DNA of 9,533 nucleotides from Bacillota bacterium (GCA_023457875.1 JAEXBC010000207.1:1-9533); one strand, 5' to 3'. Positions 1 through 6,869 are shown, counted from the stretch's first letter. Numbers and translations: made by a program. Notes: a model not told the origin generated them from the letters alone.

Positions 1-1167
1 ATACTATGGGGAACCACGAAGGAAGCTTTTTTAGAAGCGCTTCGTTCGAGAAACCATATTGATATTGAAAAACACTTGTATCGAGAAGAGGAACGCCCTG
101 TATATAGCAAAGAGCAAAAACTCATTGCCTATGTAAAAATAGGTTATTATCCCAGTGCAACCCTAACGAAAAATGACCTATCCTTTCAAAAGGATGTTCA
201 TCTGAGTATCATTTGGTGTGCCAGCATGATTTTGATGTGGTTTATTTTATCAGGTCTGTATGTTTCGAGATTATTTACCTACCATATTTATGGCATTAGT
301 AAGACCTCCATTGCCTTAGCTGATGGAAAACTAAATGCCAGATATCCTTTAAAAAGCAAAATTAAGGAGATAGAAACCTTAAGACATAGCATGAATTACT
401 TAGGTGAAAAGCTGGAAAAGCAAGATACCATTCGTAAAAAGTTAATTAGTGATGTATCTCATGAAATTCGTACACCACTTCATATTCTTCAAAGCAATCT
501 GGAGGCTATGATTGATGGTATTTACCCTATCGATGAAGAACAAATGAATGTGCTTTACGAAGAGGTAGTACGTTTTGGAAAGCTTCTTAATAATTTGGAT
601 TTACTTAAAAATGTGGAAGAAATAGAATCACGAATGAATTTTAGAGTGATTAGCTTAAATGAAAGTATAGAGCAAGTTTTCGATGCCTTTAAGATTGTGG
701 CAAAGGAAAAAAAGATTACCTACCATCTTAAAGATGCTGACACAGAAAAGGTGATGGTTTCAGCTGATCAAGACGCACTTAAACAGCTGTGGATGAACTT
801 ATTGTCAAATGCCTTTAAGTTTACTGATTTAAAAGGAGAAATAAAGGTAGTTACAAGTGTACAGAATAAAGTATGTACCATTACGGTTCAAGATAGCGGA
901 ATTGGTATTGCAGAAGAGGATTTGCCCTTTGTATTTGAAAGAATGTATAGGGCAGATAAGAGTAGAGAACAATACGAAGGAAGCGGGCTAGGACTTACTA
1001 TGGTAAAGCGTATTGTAGAAAAGCATAAGGGAAAGGTGGATATTGAGAGTGTAGAAGGGAAATATACAAAGATTATCATCACCCTTCCGGTGCATACCAT
1101 GATGCTAGAACCTAATAATATTAGTAGTAAAATGAAGTCTTACATTAAAATGGGTAATAAAAATTAG
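1..1167 (+). CDS. Sensor histidine kinase, 5' end cut by window edge
   Basis: This is the membrane sensor kinase of a two-component system. It autophosphorylates on histidine and passes the phosphate to a response regulator, probably encoded upstream outside the window. The frame is open from base 1, so the gene continues leftwards and the TTG at 76 is not its start; 388 residues are visible. A hydrophobic segment at about residues 69-91 follows a probable extracytoplasmic region, then comes a HAMP-like linker. The H box (SDVSHEIRTPL) places the phospho-accepting histidine near residue 154 (bases 460-462). ATPase motifs follow in order: N box (NLLSNAFKFT), G1 (DSGIGIAEED), F box (FVFERMYRAD) and G2 (GSGLGLTMVKRI). 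The order fits the HisKA-HATPase_c class, resembling BaeS-like kinases. The signal sensed cannot be read from the sequence. The folate operon downstream has its own leader, so a functional link is not implied. No terminator is visible after the stop. Confidence 0.93.
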   Translation: MLWGTTKEAFLEALRSRNHIDIEKHLYREEERPVYSKEQKLIAYVKIGYYPSATLTKNDLSFQKDVHLSIIWCASMILMWFILSGLYVSRLFTYHIYGISKTSIALADGKLNARYPLKSKIKEIETLRHSMNYLGEKLEKQDTIRKKLISDVSHEIRTPLHILQSNLEAMIDGIYPIDEEQMNVLYEEVVRFGKLLNNLDLLKNVEEIESRMNFRVISLNESIEQVFDAFKIVAKEKKITYHLKDADTEKVMVSADQDALKQLWMNLLSNAFKFTDLKGEIKVVTSVQNKVCTITVQDSGIGIAEEDLPFVFERMYRADKSREQYEGSGLGLTMVKRIVEKHKGKVDIESVEGKYTKIIITLPVHTMMLEPNNISSKMKSYIKMGNKN

Positions 1168-1183
1168 AATATTGCTATTTTCC

Positions 1184-1212
1184 TTGTTATCATTATCAAA
1201 GTGTGATACATT
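1184..1212 (+). promoter_or_regulatory. Candidate sigma-A promoter of the folate operon (extended -10)
   Basis: TTGTTA (1184-1189) and TACATT (1207-1212) are separated by 17 bases. The -10 is preceded by TGA (1204-1206), which makes an extended TGn -10. Transcription would start near 1219, just upstream of the leader hairpin and riboswitch. A small dyad, TATCA-N5-TGATA (1194-1208), lies in the spacer. Both hexamers are imperfect, so the assignment rests mainly on position. Confidence 0.45.
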
Positions 1213-1224
1213 ATATAGAAGTTT

Positions 1225-1250
1225 AGATGTATCTATTAGTAGATGTATCT
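1225..1250 (+). repeat. Tandem AGATGTATCT repeats able to form a 5' leader hairpin
   Basis: The 10-mer AGATGTATCT occurs at 1225-1234 and 1241-1250; with the preceding T the identical unit is 11 bases, at a period of 16. Each copy is itself a dyad (AGAT-GT-ATCT). In RNA the two copies pair along their full length, with two central G-U wobbles and a six-base loop (ATTAGT). If the candidate promoter is right, this hairpin begins about 7 bases from the transcript 5' end. It could stabilise the mRNA, or the DNA dyads could be an operator; the sequence does not decide. Confidence 0.5.
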
Positions 1251-1251
1251 T

Positions 1252-1354
1252 TTACAGAGTAGAGATTTATGCGTGAAGTGTTCTTTGAACGGGGAGTTGT
1301 CAAAGAAACGAAAGATTGTATAATCTGCGGTATAAATCTTGCATCCCGCTGGTA
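1252..1354 (+). ncRNA. Tetrahydrofolate (THF) riboswitch aptamer
   Basis: This leader matches the THF riboswitch class as I remember it, including the AGTAGA, GCGTGAAGTG, AACGAA, GCGGT and TTGCATCCCGCT blocks. The expected fold can be drawn. P2 is AGATTTAT (1263-1270) with ATAAATCT (1332-1339). P3 is TTCTTTG (1281-1287) with CAAAGAA (1301-1307). P4 is AGATT (1313-1317) with AATCT (1322-1326). The long-range pseudoknot is CGGG in the P3 loop (1290-1293) with CCCG (1345-1348). P1 is short: CAG (1255-1257) with CTG (1349-1351), extended past one bulged G. The class binds reduced folates and controls folate synthesis or transport genes, which agrees with the folP-folBK-folA-folC operon directly downstream. 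With the following terminator it probably turns the operon off when THF is plentiful. Confidence 0.92.
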
Positions 1355-1382
1355 TGATAAAATAGGAGCCTTTTAGTGGGAT
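1343..1382 (+). promoter_or_regulatory. Antiterminator hairpin competing with riboswitch and terminator
   Basis: ATCCCGCT (1343-1350) can pair with AGTGGGAT (1375-1382) over eight base pairs including one G-U. The left arm is the 3' pseudoknot strand and part of P1 of the THF aptamer. The right arm contains five of the eight bases of the terminator's 5' arm. The structures are therefore mutually exclusive: folate-bound aptamer frees the terminator, while the unbound leader can form this antiterminator and allow read-through. This is inferred from pairing only. Confidence 0.7.
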
Positions 1383-1410
1383 AGGTGTTTTTGCCTATCC
1401 CTTTTTATTT
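1378..1410 (+). terminator. Riboswitch-controlled intrinsic terminator
   Basis: GGGATAGG (1378-1385) pairs perfectly with CCTATCCC (1394-1401) around an eight-base loop, followed by TTTTTATTT (1402-1410). It sits between the THF aptamer and the first gene of the operon, the usual position of the expression platform in a transcription-attenuation riboswitch. Confidence 0.88.
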
Positions 1411-1442
1411 AAGTTTTATAGGACGTGTTAGGTAGGTAAACT

Positions 1443-1919
1443 ATGAAAAGAATAGATGAAATATTAAGCAATCCCTTATTTTTAAGTACCCTTAAACAAA
1501 TAGGTACGTACGAAAGTGAGCGCTATTTTTGTAAGCACGATATAGAGCACTTGTTAAGTGTGGCAAGGATTATGTTGATTCAATCCTACGAAGAGGCGAT
1601 AGCTATTGATAAGGATATTATTTATGCGACAGCCCTTTTACATGATATCGGTAGGGCCCTACAATATGAAAAGGGTATACCTCACGCAGAGGCGGGAATT
1701 GATATTGTTCATAACATTTTAGAGCAATGTTATTATACTGAAAAAGAAAGGAAAACCATTTCACTTGCTATTTTAAATCATAATGATAAGGAAGAAACCA
1801 GTAAGTTAAGTCAATTATTAAAGTATGCAGATCAAGTCAGTCGTAATTGCTTTTGCTGTAAGGCATACGAGGCGTGTAATTGGCCGCAGGAGAAGAAAAA
1901 CAAAGGAGTAGTCATATGA
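1443..1919 (+). CDS. HD-domain phosphohydrolase of the folate operon, with C-terminal Cys cluster
   Basis: This 158-residue HD-superfamily protein is the first gene behind the THF riboswitch. Visible metal-site candidates are H32/H36 (CKHDIEHL), the HD pair H67-D68 (LLHDIGRA), H81, H113 (LNHND) and D130 (YADQ). HD proteins are typically metal-dependent phosphohydrolases. The C-terminus carries clustered cysteines (C136, C138, C139, C145) in a CFCC...CNWPQEKKN context, plus C30 beside the first His; this may be an extra metal site. As I recall, similar small HD proteins occur in clostridial folate operons, but I know of no assigned reaction. Inference: it may remove phosphate from a dihydroneopterin phosphate before FolB, since no Nudix FolQ or folE is present here. 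The archaeal enzyme MptB is a precedent for an HD enzyme acting on a neopterin phosphate. The upstream SD (AGGTAGG) is weak. Its TGA overlaps the folP ATG as ATGA. Confidence 0.85.
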   Translation: MKRIDEILSNPLFLSTLKQIGTYESERYFCKHDIEHLLSVARIMLIQSYEEAIAIDKDIIYATALLHDIGRALQYEKGIPHAEAGIDIVHNILEQCYYTEKERKTISLAILNHNDKEETSKLSQLLKYADQVSRNCFCCKAYEACNWPQEKKNKGVVI

Positions 1920-2734
1920 TCATAGGTAATCGGAATTTTAATACCAAAGAAGATGTATATATCATGGGTATTTTAAATGTTACACCAGATTCATTTTCTG
2001 ATGGAGGCAAATATAACGCTTTGGATCAAGCACTCTGTCACACTGAAAGTATGATAAAACAAGGGGCAGATATCATTGATGTAGGGGGTGAGTCTACAAG
2101 ACCAAACCATATTAAGATATCAGAAACGGAAGAAATTGAACGTGTATCCCCTATTATTGAAAAGATTAAAGCACATTTTGATATCCCCATTTCGCTAGAT
2201 AGTTATAAAAGCGCTGTGATTAAGGCGAATATAGGGCAGATTGATTTGATTAATGATATATGGGGACTAAAATATGATGTACAAATGGCACAGCTTATTG
2301 CAAAGTCAAACTTGCCCTGCTGCTTGATGCATAATCGCGCAGAAAATAATTACACCCATTTTTTTGAAGACTTTATGAGTGATATCAAGGAAAGCCTTAA
2401 AATTGCAACTGATGCAGGGATAGATAGGGACAAGATTATACTTGATGGTGGTGTCGGATTTCAAAAGAGTCAGGAGCAAAATCTTGAAGTTGTTAATAGG
2501 ACACAGGCGTTGTGTGAACTGGGTTTTCCAGTGATGATAGCTACTTCAAACAAATCCATGATAGGGTATGTGCTGGATAATACCGTAGAGGAGCGACTTT
2601 ATGGAACCCTTGCAACCACCGTTATTGGCGTGATGAAGGGTGCAAGCTTTATCAGGGTACACAATGTTGGGGCCAATAGTGATGTCATCAAAATGACTAA
2701 ATCTATTCTGGAGGAGAAAAAATGGATCAAATAA
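1916..2734 (+). CDS. folP: Dihydropteroate synthase
   Basis: FolP condenses 6-hydroxymethyl-dihydropterin pyrophosphate with p-aminobenzoate to give dihydropteroate; it is the sulfonamide target. The 272-residue length is normal for this TIM-barrel family. Motifs in order: GILNVTPDSFSDGG (18-31), GGESTRP (57-63), SLDSYK (93-98), NDIWG (113-117), LMHNR (137-141), DGGVGF (177-182), SNKS (211-214) and RVHN (247-250). Three differ slightly from the usual DPGIGF, SRKS and RVHD, while the lysine of SNKS and the Arg/His of RVHN are kept. The ATG at 1916 is chosen over an in-frame TTG at 1880: it has AAAGGAG (1902-1908) seven bases upstream and forms a 4-base ATGA overlap with the HD gene. The longer form would add 12 unrelated residues. 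Translation is probably coupled to both neighbours. Confidence 0.97.
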   Translation: MIIGNRNFNTKEDVYIMGILNVTPDSFSDGGKYNALDQALCHTESMIKQGADIIDVGGESTRPNHIKISETEEIERVSPIIEKIKAHFDIPISLDSYKSAVIKANIGQIDLINDIWGLKYDVQMAQLIAKSNLPCCLMHNRAENNYTHFFEDFMSDIKESLKIATDAGIDRDKIILDGGVGFQKSQEQNLEVVNRTQALCELGFPVMIATSNKSMIGYVLDNTVEERLYGTLATTVIGVMKGASFIRVHNVGANSDVIKMTKSILEEKKWIK

Positions 2735-3546
2735 GTGTTAGCGGAATTGAATTTTTTGGTTACCATGGTGTTTTTGAAGAAGAAAAAAGGAAGGGACAAA
2801 TTTTTTATATTGATTGCGATATTTCACTCGATACATCACTGTGTGAGGATGATTTAAATAGGACGGTCAATTATGGAGAACTAACATGTAAGATTGTTGA
2901 ATTCTGTGAAACAAACGCCTATGATTTGATTGAAACCTTAGCTAATGAGCTAGCTTCTTATATCCTTCTGACCTATGATTTGATTCAAGAGGTTTCTATT
3001 ACTGTTCATAAGCCGCATGCCCCTATTTCGGCAAAATTCTCTGACGTGACCCTCACGGTTAGAAGAGGCTGGAAAACAAGTTATCTTGGGATTGGCTCAA
3101 ATTTAGGGGATAGAAAGCAGTATCTTGACCTAGTAATAGAAGAGATATCAAAGGACAAGCATATACTTGAAATGGCAAGGTCCACTTATATTGAGACAGA
3201 GCCCTATGGCGTTACAGATCAACCCAAGTTCTTAAATGGTGTAGTGAAAGTTAAAACCATTTATACGCCTTACCAGCTTCTTGAATTTTGTAAGCGCTTA
3301 GAAAAGATGGCTGGCAGGATAAAAACAAGACATTGGGGAGAGCGTACGCTGGATGTGGATATACTGATATATGCTGATGAAATTATTTTTAAACCTAATC
3401 TGATAGTGCCTCACCCACAAATGCATCTTAGAGAATTTGTTTTAAGACCTTTATGTGAGATTGAACCCTATCTCATTCACCCCATAAAAAAGATGGATGT
3501 TCAAACCATACTCAGCCTAATAACAGATGCAGGTGATAGCAAATGA
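2722..3546 (+). CDS. folBK: Fused dihydroneopterin aldolase / HPPK (FolB-FolK)
   Basis: This 274-residue bifunctional enzyme makes the pyrophosphate substrate for FolP. Residues 1 to about 116 are dihydroneopterin aldolase, with GYHGVFEEE (13-21), GQ (25-26) and VHKPHAPI (95-102), where K97 is the probable catalytic lysine. Residues about 118-274 are 6-hydroxymethyl-dihydropterin pyrophosphokinase, with GSNLGDR (125-131), ETEPYG (158-163), the HPPK signature RHWGERTLDVDIL (203-215) including Mg-binding D211 and D213, and VPHPQMHLREFVLRPL (229-244). The domains join almost without a linker and in one frame, so this is a true fusion. The ATG at 2722 lies inside the end of folP (13-base overlap), with GGAGGAG (2710-2716) upstream. 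Its TGA overlaps the next ATG. FolB-FolK fusions are known in other bacteria. Confidence 0.97.
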   Translation: MDQISVSGIEFFGYHGVFEEEKRKGQIFYIDCDISLDTSLCEDDLNRTVNYGELTCKIVEFCETNAYDLIETLANELASYILLTYDLIQEVSITVHKPHAPISAKFSDVTLTVRRGWKTSYLGIGSNLGDRKQYLDLVIEEISKDKHILEMARSTYIETEPYGVTDQPKFLNGVVKVKTIYTPYQLLEFCKRLEKMAGRIKTRHWGERTLDVDILIYADEIIFKPNLIVPHPQMHLREFVLRPLCEIEPYLIHPIKKMDVQTILSLITDAGDSK

Positions 3547-4058
3547 ATCTCATTGTAGCAGTAGATGAAAATTGGGGTATTGGCTGTGAAAATAGATTAC
3601 TATACCATCTGCCACTGGATATGGCATTTTTTAAAGCCAAGACAGAGGGAAAAGTGGTGGTGATGGGGAAAAGCACCCTATTATCTTTGCCCTTCTCAAG
3701 ACCTCTTGCGAATAGAACGAATATCGTTTTAAGTAAAACCATTGATAGAAGCGACTGCATCGTTTGTGACAGCTTAAAGAAGCTGTTTCATATGCTTTCA
3801 AATTATCCGTCAAAAGATATTTTTATCATTGGAGGAGAAAAGGTTTATCAAACCCTGTTACCCTACTGCGAGGTGGCTTATATTACAAAAATTAAAGCCA
3901 TTTCAAAGGCAACACATTTTTTTCCTAATATTGACCTAGAACGTAATTGGGAAAAAGTGGAACAAAGTGAATTAATGACTTCCAATAGCATGGAGCTATA
4001 CTTTTGCAAATATAAAAATAAAAACGTATTACAAGCTGGAGGGGCATATGAATTATAA
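3543..4058 (+). CDS. folA: Dihydrofolate reductase
   Basis: This enzyme reduces dihydrofolate to tetrahydrofolate with NADPH and is the trimethoprim target. The 171 residues match the family's usual length. Recognisable blocks are the N-terminal strand and Met20-like loop (MNLIVAVDENWGIG), the substrate-binding acid D26 in LPLDMAFFK, VVMGKST (39-45), the RTNIVLS block, IIGGEKVY (95-102), which holds the GG cofactor turn, and the late THFFP block. Y21 stands where E. coli has W22, and the usual TxESLP helix start reads STLLSLP. The ATG overlaps the folBK TGA by four bases, with AGGTGA upstream. The last 11 bases overlap folC. Placing folA here lets the riboswitch control reduction as well as synthesis. 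Confidence 0.95.
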   Translation: MNLIVAVDENWGIGCENRLLYHLPLDMAFFKAKTEGKVVVMGKSTLLSLPFSRPLANRTNIVLSKTIDRSDCIVCDSLKKLFHMLSNYPSKDIFIIGGEKVYQTLLPYCEVAYITKIKAISKATHFFPNIDLERNWEKVEQSELMTSNSMELYFCKYKNKNVLQAGGAYEL

Positions 4059-5361
4059 TGAAGCAATCCAATATTTAAACTCACTGAGTAAGTTTGGAAT
4101 AAAATTGGGTCTAGGGCGCATTGAAAGATTATTAAATGAAATGGGTAACCCTCAAAATCAACTAAAAGTTATTCATATAGCAGGAACAAATGGAAAAGGT
4201 TCTACAGCGATGATGCTAGCCAATATATTGAGGCATAGCGGCTATACCACAGGGACTTTTATTAGCCCCTATATCATATGTTTTAGAGAAACCATACAAA
4301 TTGATGGACAGATGATCAGTGAAAGTGAATTTCTTGAGTGCGCCCAGTTTGTATTTGACTGTGCTAAAAGGTCAACGGTTGATGATGAAAATCCAACACA
4401 ATTTGAAATACAAACAGCCATTGCTTTTGAATGGTATAAGCGGCGAAAATGTGAATACGTCTGCCTGGAAGTCGGTCTTGGGGGCAGATTTGACTCCACC
4501 AATGTTATTTCACCTCCAATCATGCAGATTATTACCTCTATAAGCTTAGATCATACGCAGATATTGGGTGATACCATTGAAGAAATAGCCTTTGAAAAAG
4601 CAGGGATTATCAAAGGTGGCAGTACGGTGGTTTATCCTTTGCAATCTGAAGGGGCATTGAAGGTGATTGCAAGTAAGTGTAAAGAAGTAAATAGTAAGCT
4701 CGTTATGCCAGATTTAACCCATCTGGATATTGGAGAGGGTGATTGGAAAAAATCCGAATTTATTTATGAGGGCATAGTTTATCATAAAGCGCTTTTTGGA
4801 GAATTTCAGATTTACAATGCAATCACCACCATCACTGCTGCAAGGCAGTTAAGAAAGATGGGCGTAGCTATTACAGATGATGACATCAAGCAGGGCATAG
4901 AAAAGGTAGCTTATCCTGCAAGAATGGAAGTTCTATCAAATGAGCCCTTCATCATTTTGGATGGTTCCCATAATCCTGATGGTGTAAAGGCATTGGAAAA
5001 AGTGCTAAAGGAACTTTCCAATTATTCTATTACCATACTGATGGGAGTTTTGGCGGATAAAAATTACAGTGATATGTTAGATACTTTGGGAAAATATATA
5101 GATGAATGGATTGCCGTTACACCCAATAATCCCAGAGCCTTAAGCTGCAAAGATTTATATGAACAAATTAAACGAAAGCATCACAACGTATGTTACTATG
5201 AAGACTTGACACAGGCTATTAACTATGCTATGGAAAAGATGAATGACAAGAGTTTATTGGTTGTCTGTGGTTCCTTGTATTTGGCAGCCGATATAAGGCC
5301 ATTAATCCTGTCTAGATTAGAAGAAAAAACACATAAGGAGATTAAAAATGTTAAATGTTAA
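4048..5361 (+). CDS. folC: Folylpolyglutamate synthase / dihydrofolate synthase
   Basis: FolC adds glutamate to dihydropteroate and to reduced folates in an ATP-dependent, Mur-ligase-like reaction. The 437-residue length is typical. Motifs: P-loop GTNGKGS (46-52), SPYI (73-76), EVGLGGRFDSTN (141-152), a Mg/ATP-site segment SLDHTQILGDT (166-176) followed by EKAGIIKGG, and the C-terminal-domain ARMEV (291-295) and DGSHNPDG (305-312). It starts 11 bases inside folA, with a strong GGAGGGG (4038-4044) upstream. It supplies the last step of the operon's pathway. It could serve as DHFS, FPGS or both; bacterial FolC enzymes are often bifunctional, and the sequence alone does not separate these. Confidence 0.96.
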   Translation: MNYNEAIQYLNSLSKFGIKLGLGRIERLLNEMGNPQNQLKVIHIAGTNGKGSTAMMLANILRHSGYTTGTFISPYIICFRETIQIDGQMISESEFLECAQFVFDCAKRSTVDDENPTQFEIQTAIAFEWYKRRKCEYVCLEVGLGGRFDSTNVISPPIMQIITSISLDHTQILGDTIEEIAFEKAGIIKGGSTVVYPLQSEGALKVIASKCKEVNSKLVMPDLTHLDIGEGDWKKSEFIYEGIVYHKALFGEFQIYNAITTITAARQLRKMGVAITDDDIKQGIEKVAYPARMEVLSNEPFIILDGSHNPDGVKALEKVLKELSNYSITILMGVLADKNYSDMLDTLGKYIDEWIAVTPNNPRALSCKDLYEQIKRKHHNVCYYEDLTQAINYAMEKMNDKSLLVVCGSLYLAADIRPLILSRLEEKTHKEIKNVKC

Positions 5362-5530
5362 AGATCCATATCTATTACTCAGTATCGTGAACACCAAGCT
5401 TAGAGATGAAGCAGATAGTTTCGAAGAATTATGCGGTGCCTATAACGTGAATCAAAAAGAAATCGAAGAAAAGCTAGCTAATATTGGCTATTATTATGAA
5501 AAGGGCAATAATCAATTTATTACGAAATAG
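5348..5530 (+). CDS. DUF4250-family small protein coupled to folC
   Basis: This 60-residue protein has the N-terminal pattern DPYLLLSIVNTKLRDE, which I recognise as the small DUF4250 family of clostridia. After it comes an acidic, probably helical segment (EELCGAYNVNQKEIEEKLA) and a C-terminal YYYEKGNNQF stretch, resembling a compact helix-turn-helix-like fold. No catalytic motif, signal peptide or membrane segment is visible, and no function is known to me. AAGGAG (5335-5340) lies seven bases before the ATG, and the gene overlaps the end of folC by 14 bases, so it is translated and probably belongs to the folate operon. The overlap suggests co-expression only; a folate role is not shown. Confidence 0.88.
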   Translation: MLNVKDPYLLLSIVNTKLRDEADSFEELCGAYNVNQKEIEEKLANIGYYYEKGNNQFITK

Positions 5531-5625
5531 ACAGAAGGTATGAAAAGACCATGTATTTGGTAGTATAAAAGTAATCAATAAAAAATAGTAGTTTCATAAA
5601 GCATATTAAAATGGAGGCAATCAAA

Positions 5626-6855
5626 ATGACTTTTGAAGAGCAATTAAAGAAATATGCCAAGTTAGTAGTAGAAGTAGGTGTCAATGTGCAAGAGGGCCAG
5701 ATAGTGGTTATTCGTACACCTGTTGAGGGGGCTATTTTTGCCAGAGAATTGACGAGGTGTGCTTATGAGGTAGGTGCTAAACGTGTCATTGCAGAGTATA
5801 GCGATGAGCAGGTTGGTAAACTAACCTATACCTATGCCAGTGAAGAGACTTTAGGAGAATTTCCTGATTGGGAGGTGCTCAAATATGAAACCCTGGTCAA
5901 GGAAAATGCTGCTTTTATTAGCATTAACGCAGGGGATCCAGACCTGCTTCGTGATATTCCCTCTAGCAAGATATCTACTGCCCAAAAAGCGTCTGGCAAA
6001 GCATTAGGGGTTTTTAGAAAAGCAATTAGTAACTCAGATGTATGTTGGTGTGTTGTTTCAATACCTACCCCATCATGGAGTAAAAAACTATTTCCACACT
6101 TGGATGAGAAAAAGGCTGAAGAGACATTATGGGAAAAGATTTTTTCAGCAACCAGAGTGAATGAGCAGGATCCGGTTGCAGCATGGAAAAAGCACACAGA
6201 TGATACGGCAAATCGATGCAAGTTTCTTAATCAAAAAAGGATTAAAAGCTTACATTATAAAGGGCCAGGAACAGATTTAACTGTGGAGCTTCCAAAGCAG
6301 CACAAATGGGAGGGAGCAGGGGACTTTAGTACTAAGGGAACCTACTTCGTAGCCAATATGCCAACAGAGGAAGTCTATACAATGCCACATAAATATAGCG
6401 CAGAAGGTATTCTTGCTTCAACAAAACCTTTAGTATATGGCGGTAATTTGATAGAGGACTTTAGTTTTACTTTTAAAAAGGGCAAGATTGTTGATTTTGA
6501 TGCAAGAGTAGGAAAGGAAATCTTAGGTAAGTTGCTTGAGACAGACAAGGGCTCTTGCTATCTTGGCGAGGTGGCTATTGTGCCTAATAGCTCGCCTGTA
6601 TCAAAAGCTGGAATTATCTTTTTTAATACCTTGTTTGATGAAAATGCCTCATGCCATTTTGCTATTGGTAGCAGCTATCCAACTAATATTGAAGGTGGAA
6701 CAAAAATGAGTGAAGAGGAGTTAGAAAAAGTGGGCGCTAATACCTCAATTACCCATAATGATTTTATGGTAGGAGGACCGCAGCTAAATATTACTGCTAC
6801 AACTTGGGAGGGAGAAATCTTTAAAGTGCTAGAAAATGGTGAATGGGCATTTTAA
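5626..6855 (+). CDS. Aminopeptidase, peptidase family M29 (AmpS/AmpT type)
   Basis: This cytosolic metallo-aminopeptidase removes N-terminal amino acids from peptides using a two-metal centre. With the start at 5626 it has 409 residues, the normal M29 length. All six ligands expected from the family are present: E249 (PTEEVY), E315 (LGEVA), H344 and Y351 (SCHFAIGSSYPTN), and H377 and D379 (THNDFMVGG). The spacing is close to that known for AmpT of Thermus. GGAGG (5613-5617) lies eight bases before the ATG at 5626. An in-frame ATG at 5611 is less likely because that ribosome binding site would fall within its coding sequence. The 95 bases before it hold no terminator and only weak promoter-like sequence, so read-through from the folate operon is possible. 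Its link to folate, if any, is unknown. Confidence 0.95.
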   Translation: MTFEEQLKKYAKLVVEVGVNVQEGQIVVIRTPVEGAIFARELTRCAYEVGAKRVIAEYSDEQVGKLTYTYASEETLGEFPDWEVLKYETLVKENAAFISINAGDPDLLRDIPSSKISTAQKASGKALGVFRKAISNSDVCWCVVSIPTPSWSKKLFPHLDEKKAEETLWEKIFSATRVNEQDPVAAWKKHTDDTANRCKFLNQKRIKSLHYKGPGTDLTVELPKQHKWEGAGDFSTKGTYFVANMPTEEVYTMPHKYSAEGILASTKPLVYGGNLIEDFSFTFKKGKIVDFDARVGKEILGKLLETDKGSCYLGEVAIVPNSSPVSKAGIIFFNTLFDENASCHFAIGSSYPTNIEGGTKMSEEELEKVGANTSITHNDFMVGGPQLNITATTWEGEIFKVLENGEWAF

Positions 6856-6869
6856 AAAAGTATTTATAT

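Noticed and set aside
76..78. TTG as start of the histidine kinase
   Set aside because: The frame stays open to base 1 and the sensor region is incomplete; the true start is outside the window.
2918..2985. 14-base direct repeat CCTATGATTTGATT inside folB, 54 bases apart
   Set aside because: Both copies are in frame and encode similar YDLI segments expected in normal FolB; most likely coincidence of codon use rather than a repeat element.
4269..4543. Open frames on both strands inside folC
   Set aside because: Overlap the conserved central part of FolC; no motif or credible independent start.
5531..5625. Possible promoter or terminator between the DUF4250 and M29 genes
   Set aside because: A TATAAA (5564-5569) lacks a -35 partner at proper spacing, and no hairpin with a T-run is present. 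Read-through or a weak promoter remain open.
5832..6221. 129-codon open frame on the minus strand
   Set aside because: It lies wholly inside the M29 aminopeptidase gene, has no recognisable motif, and the plus-strand protein has complete family motifs. It is a shadow frame.
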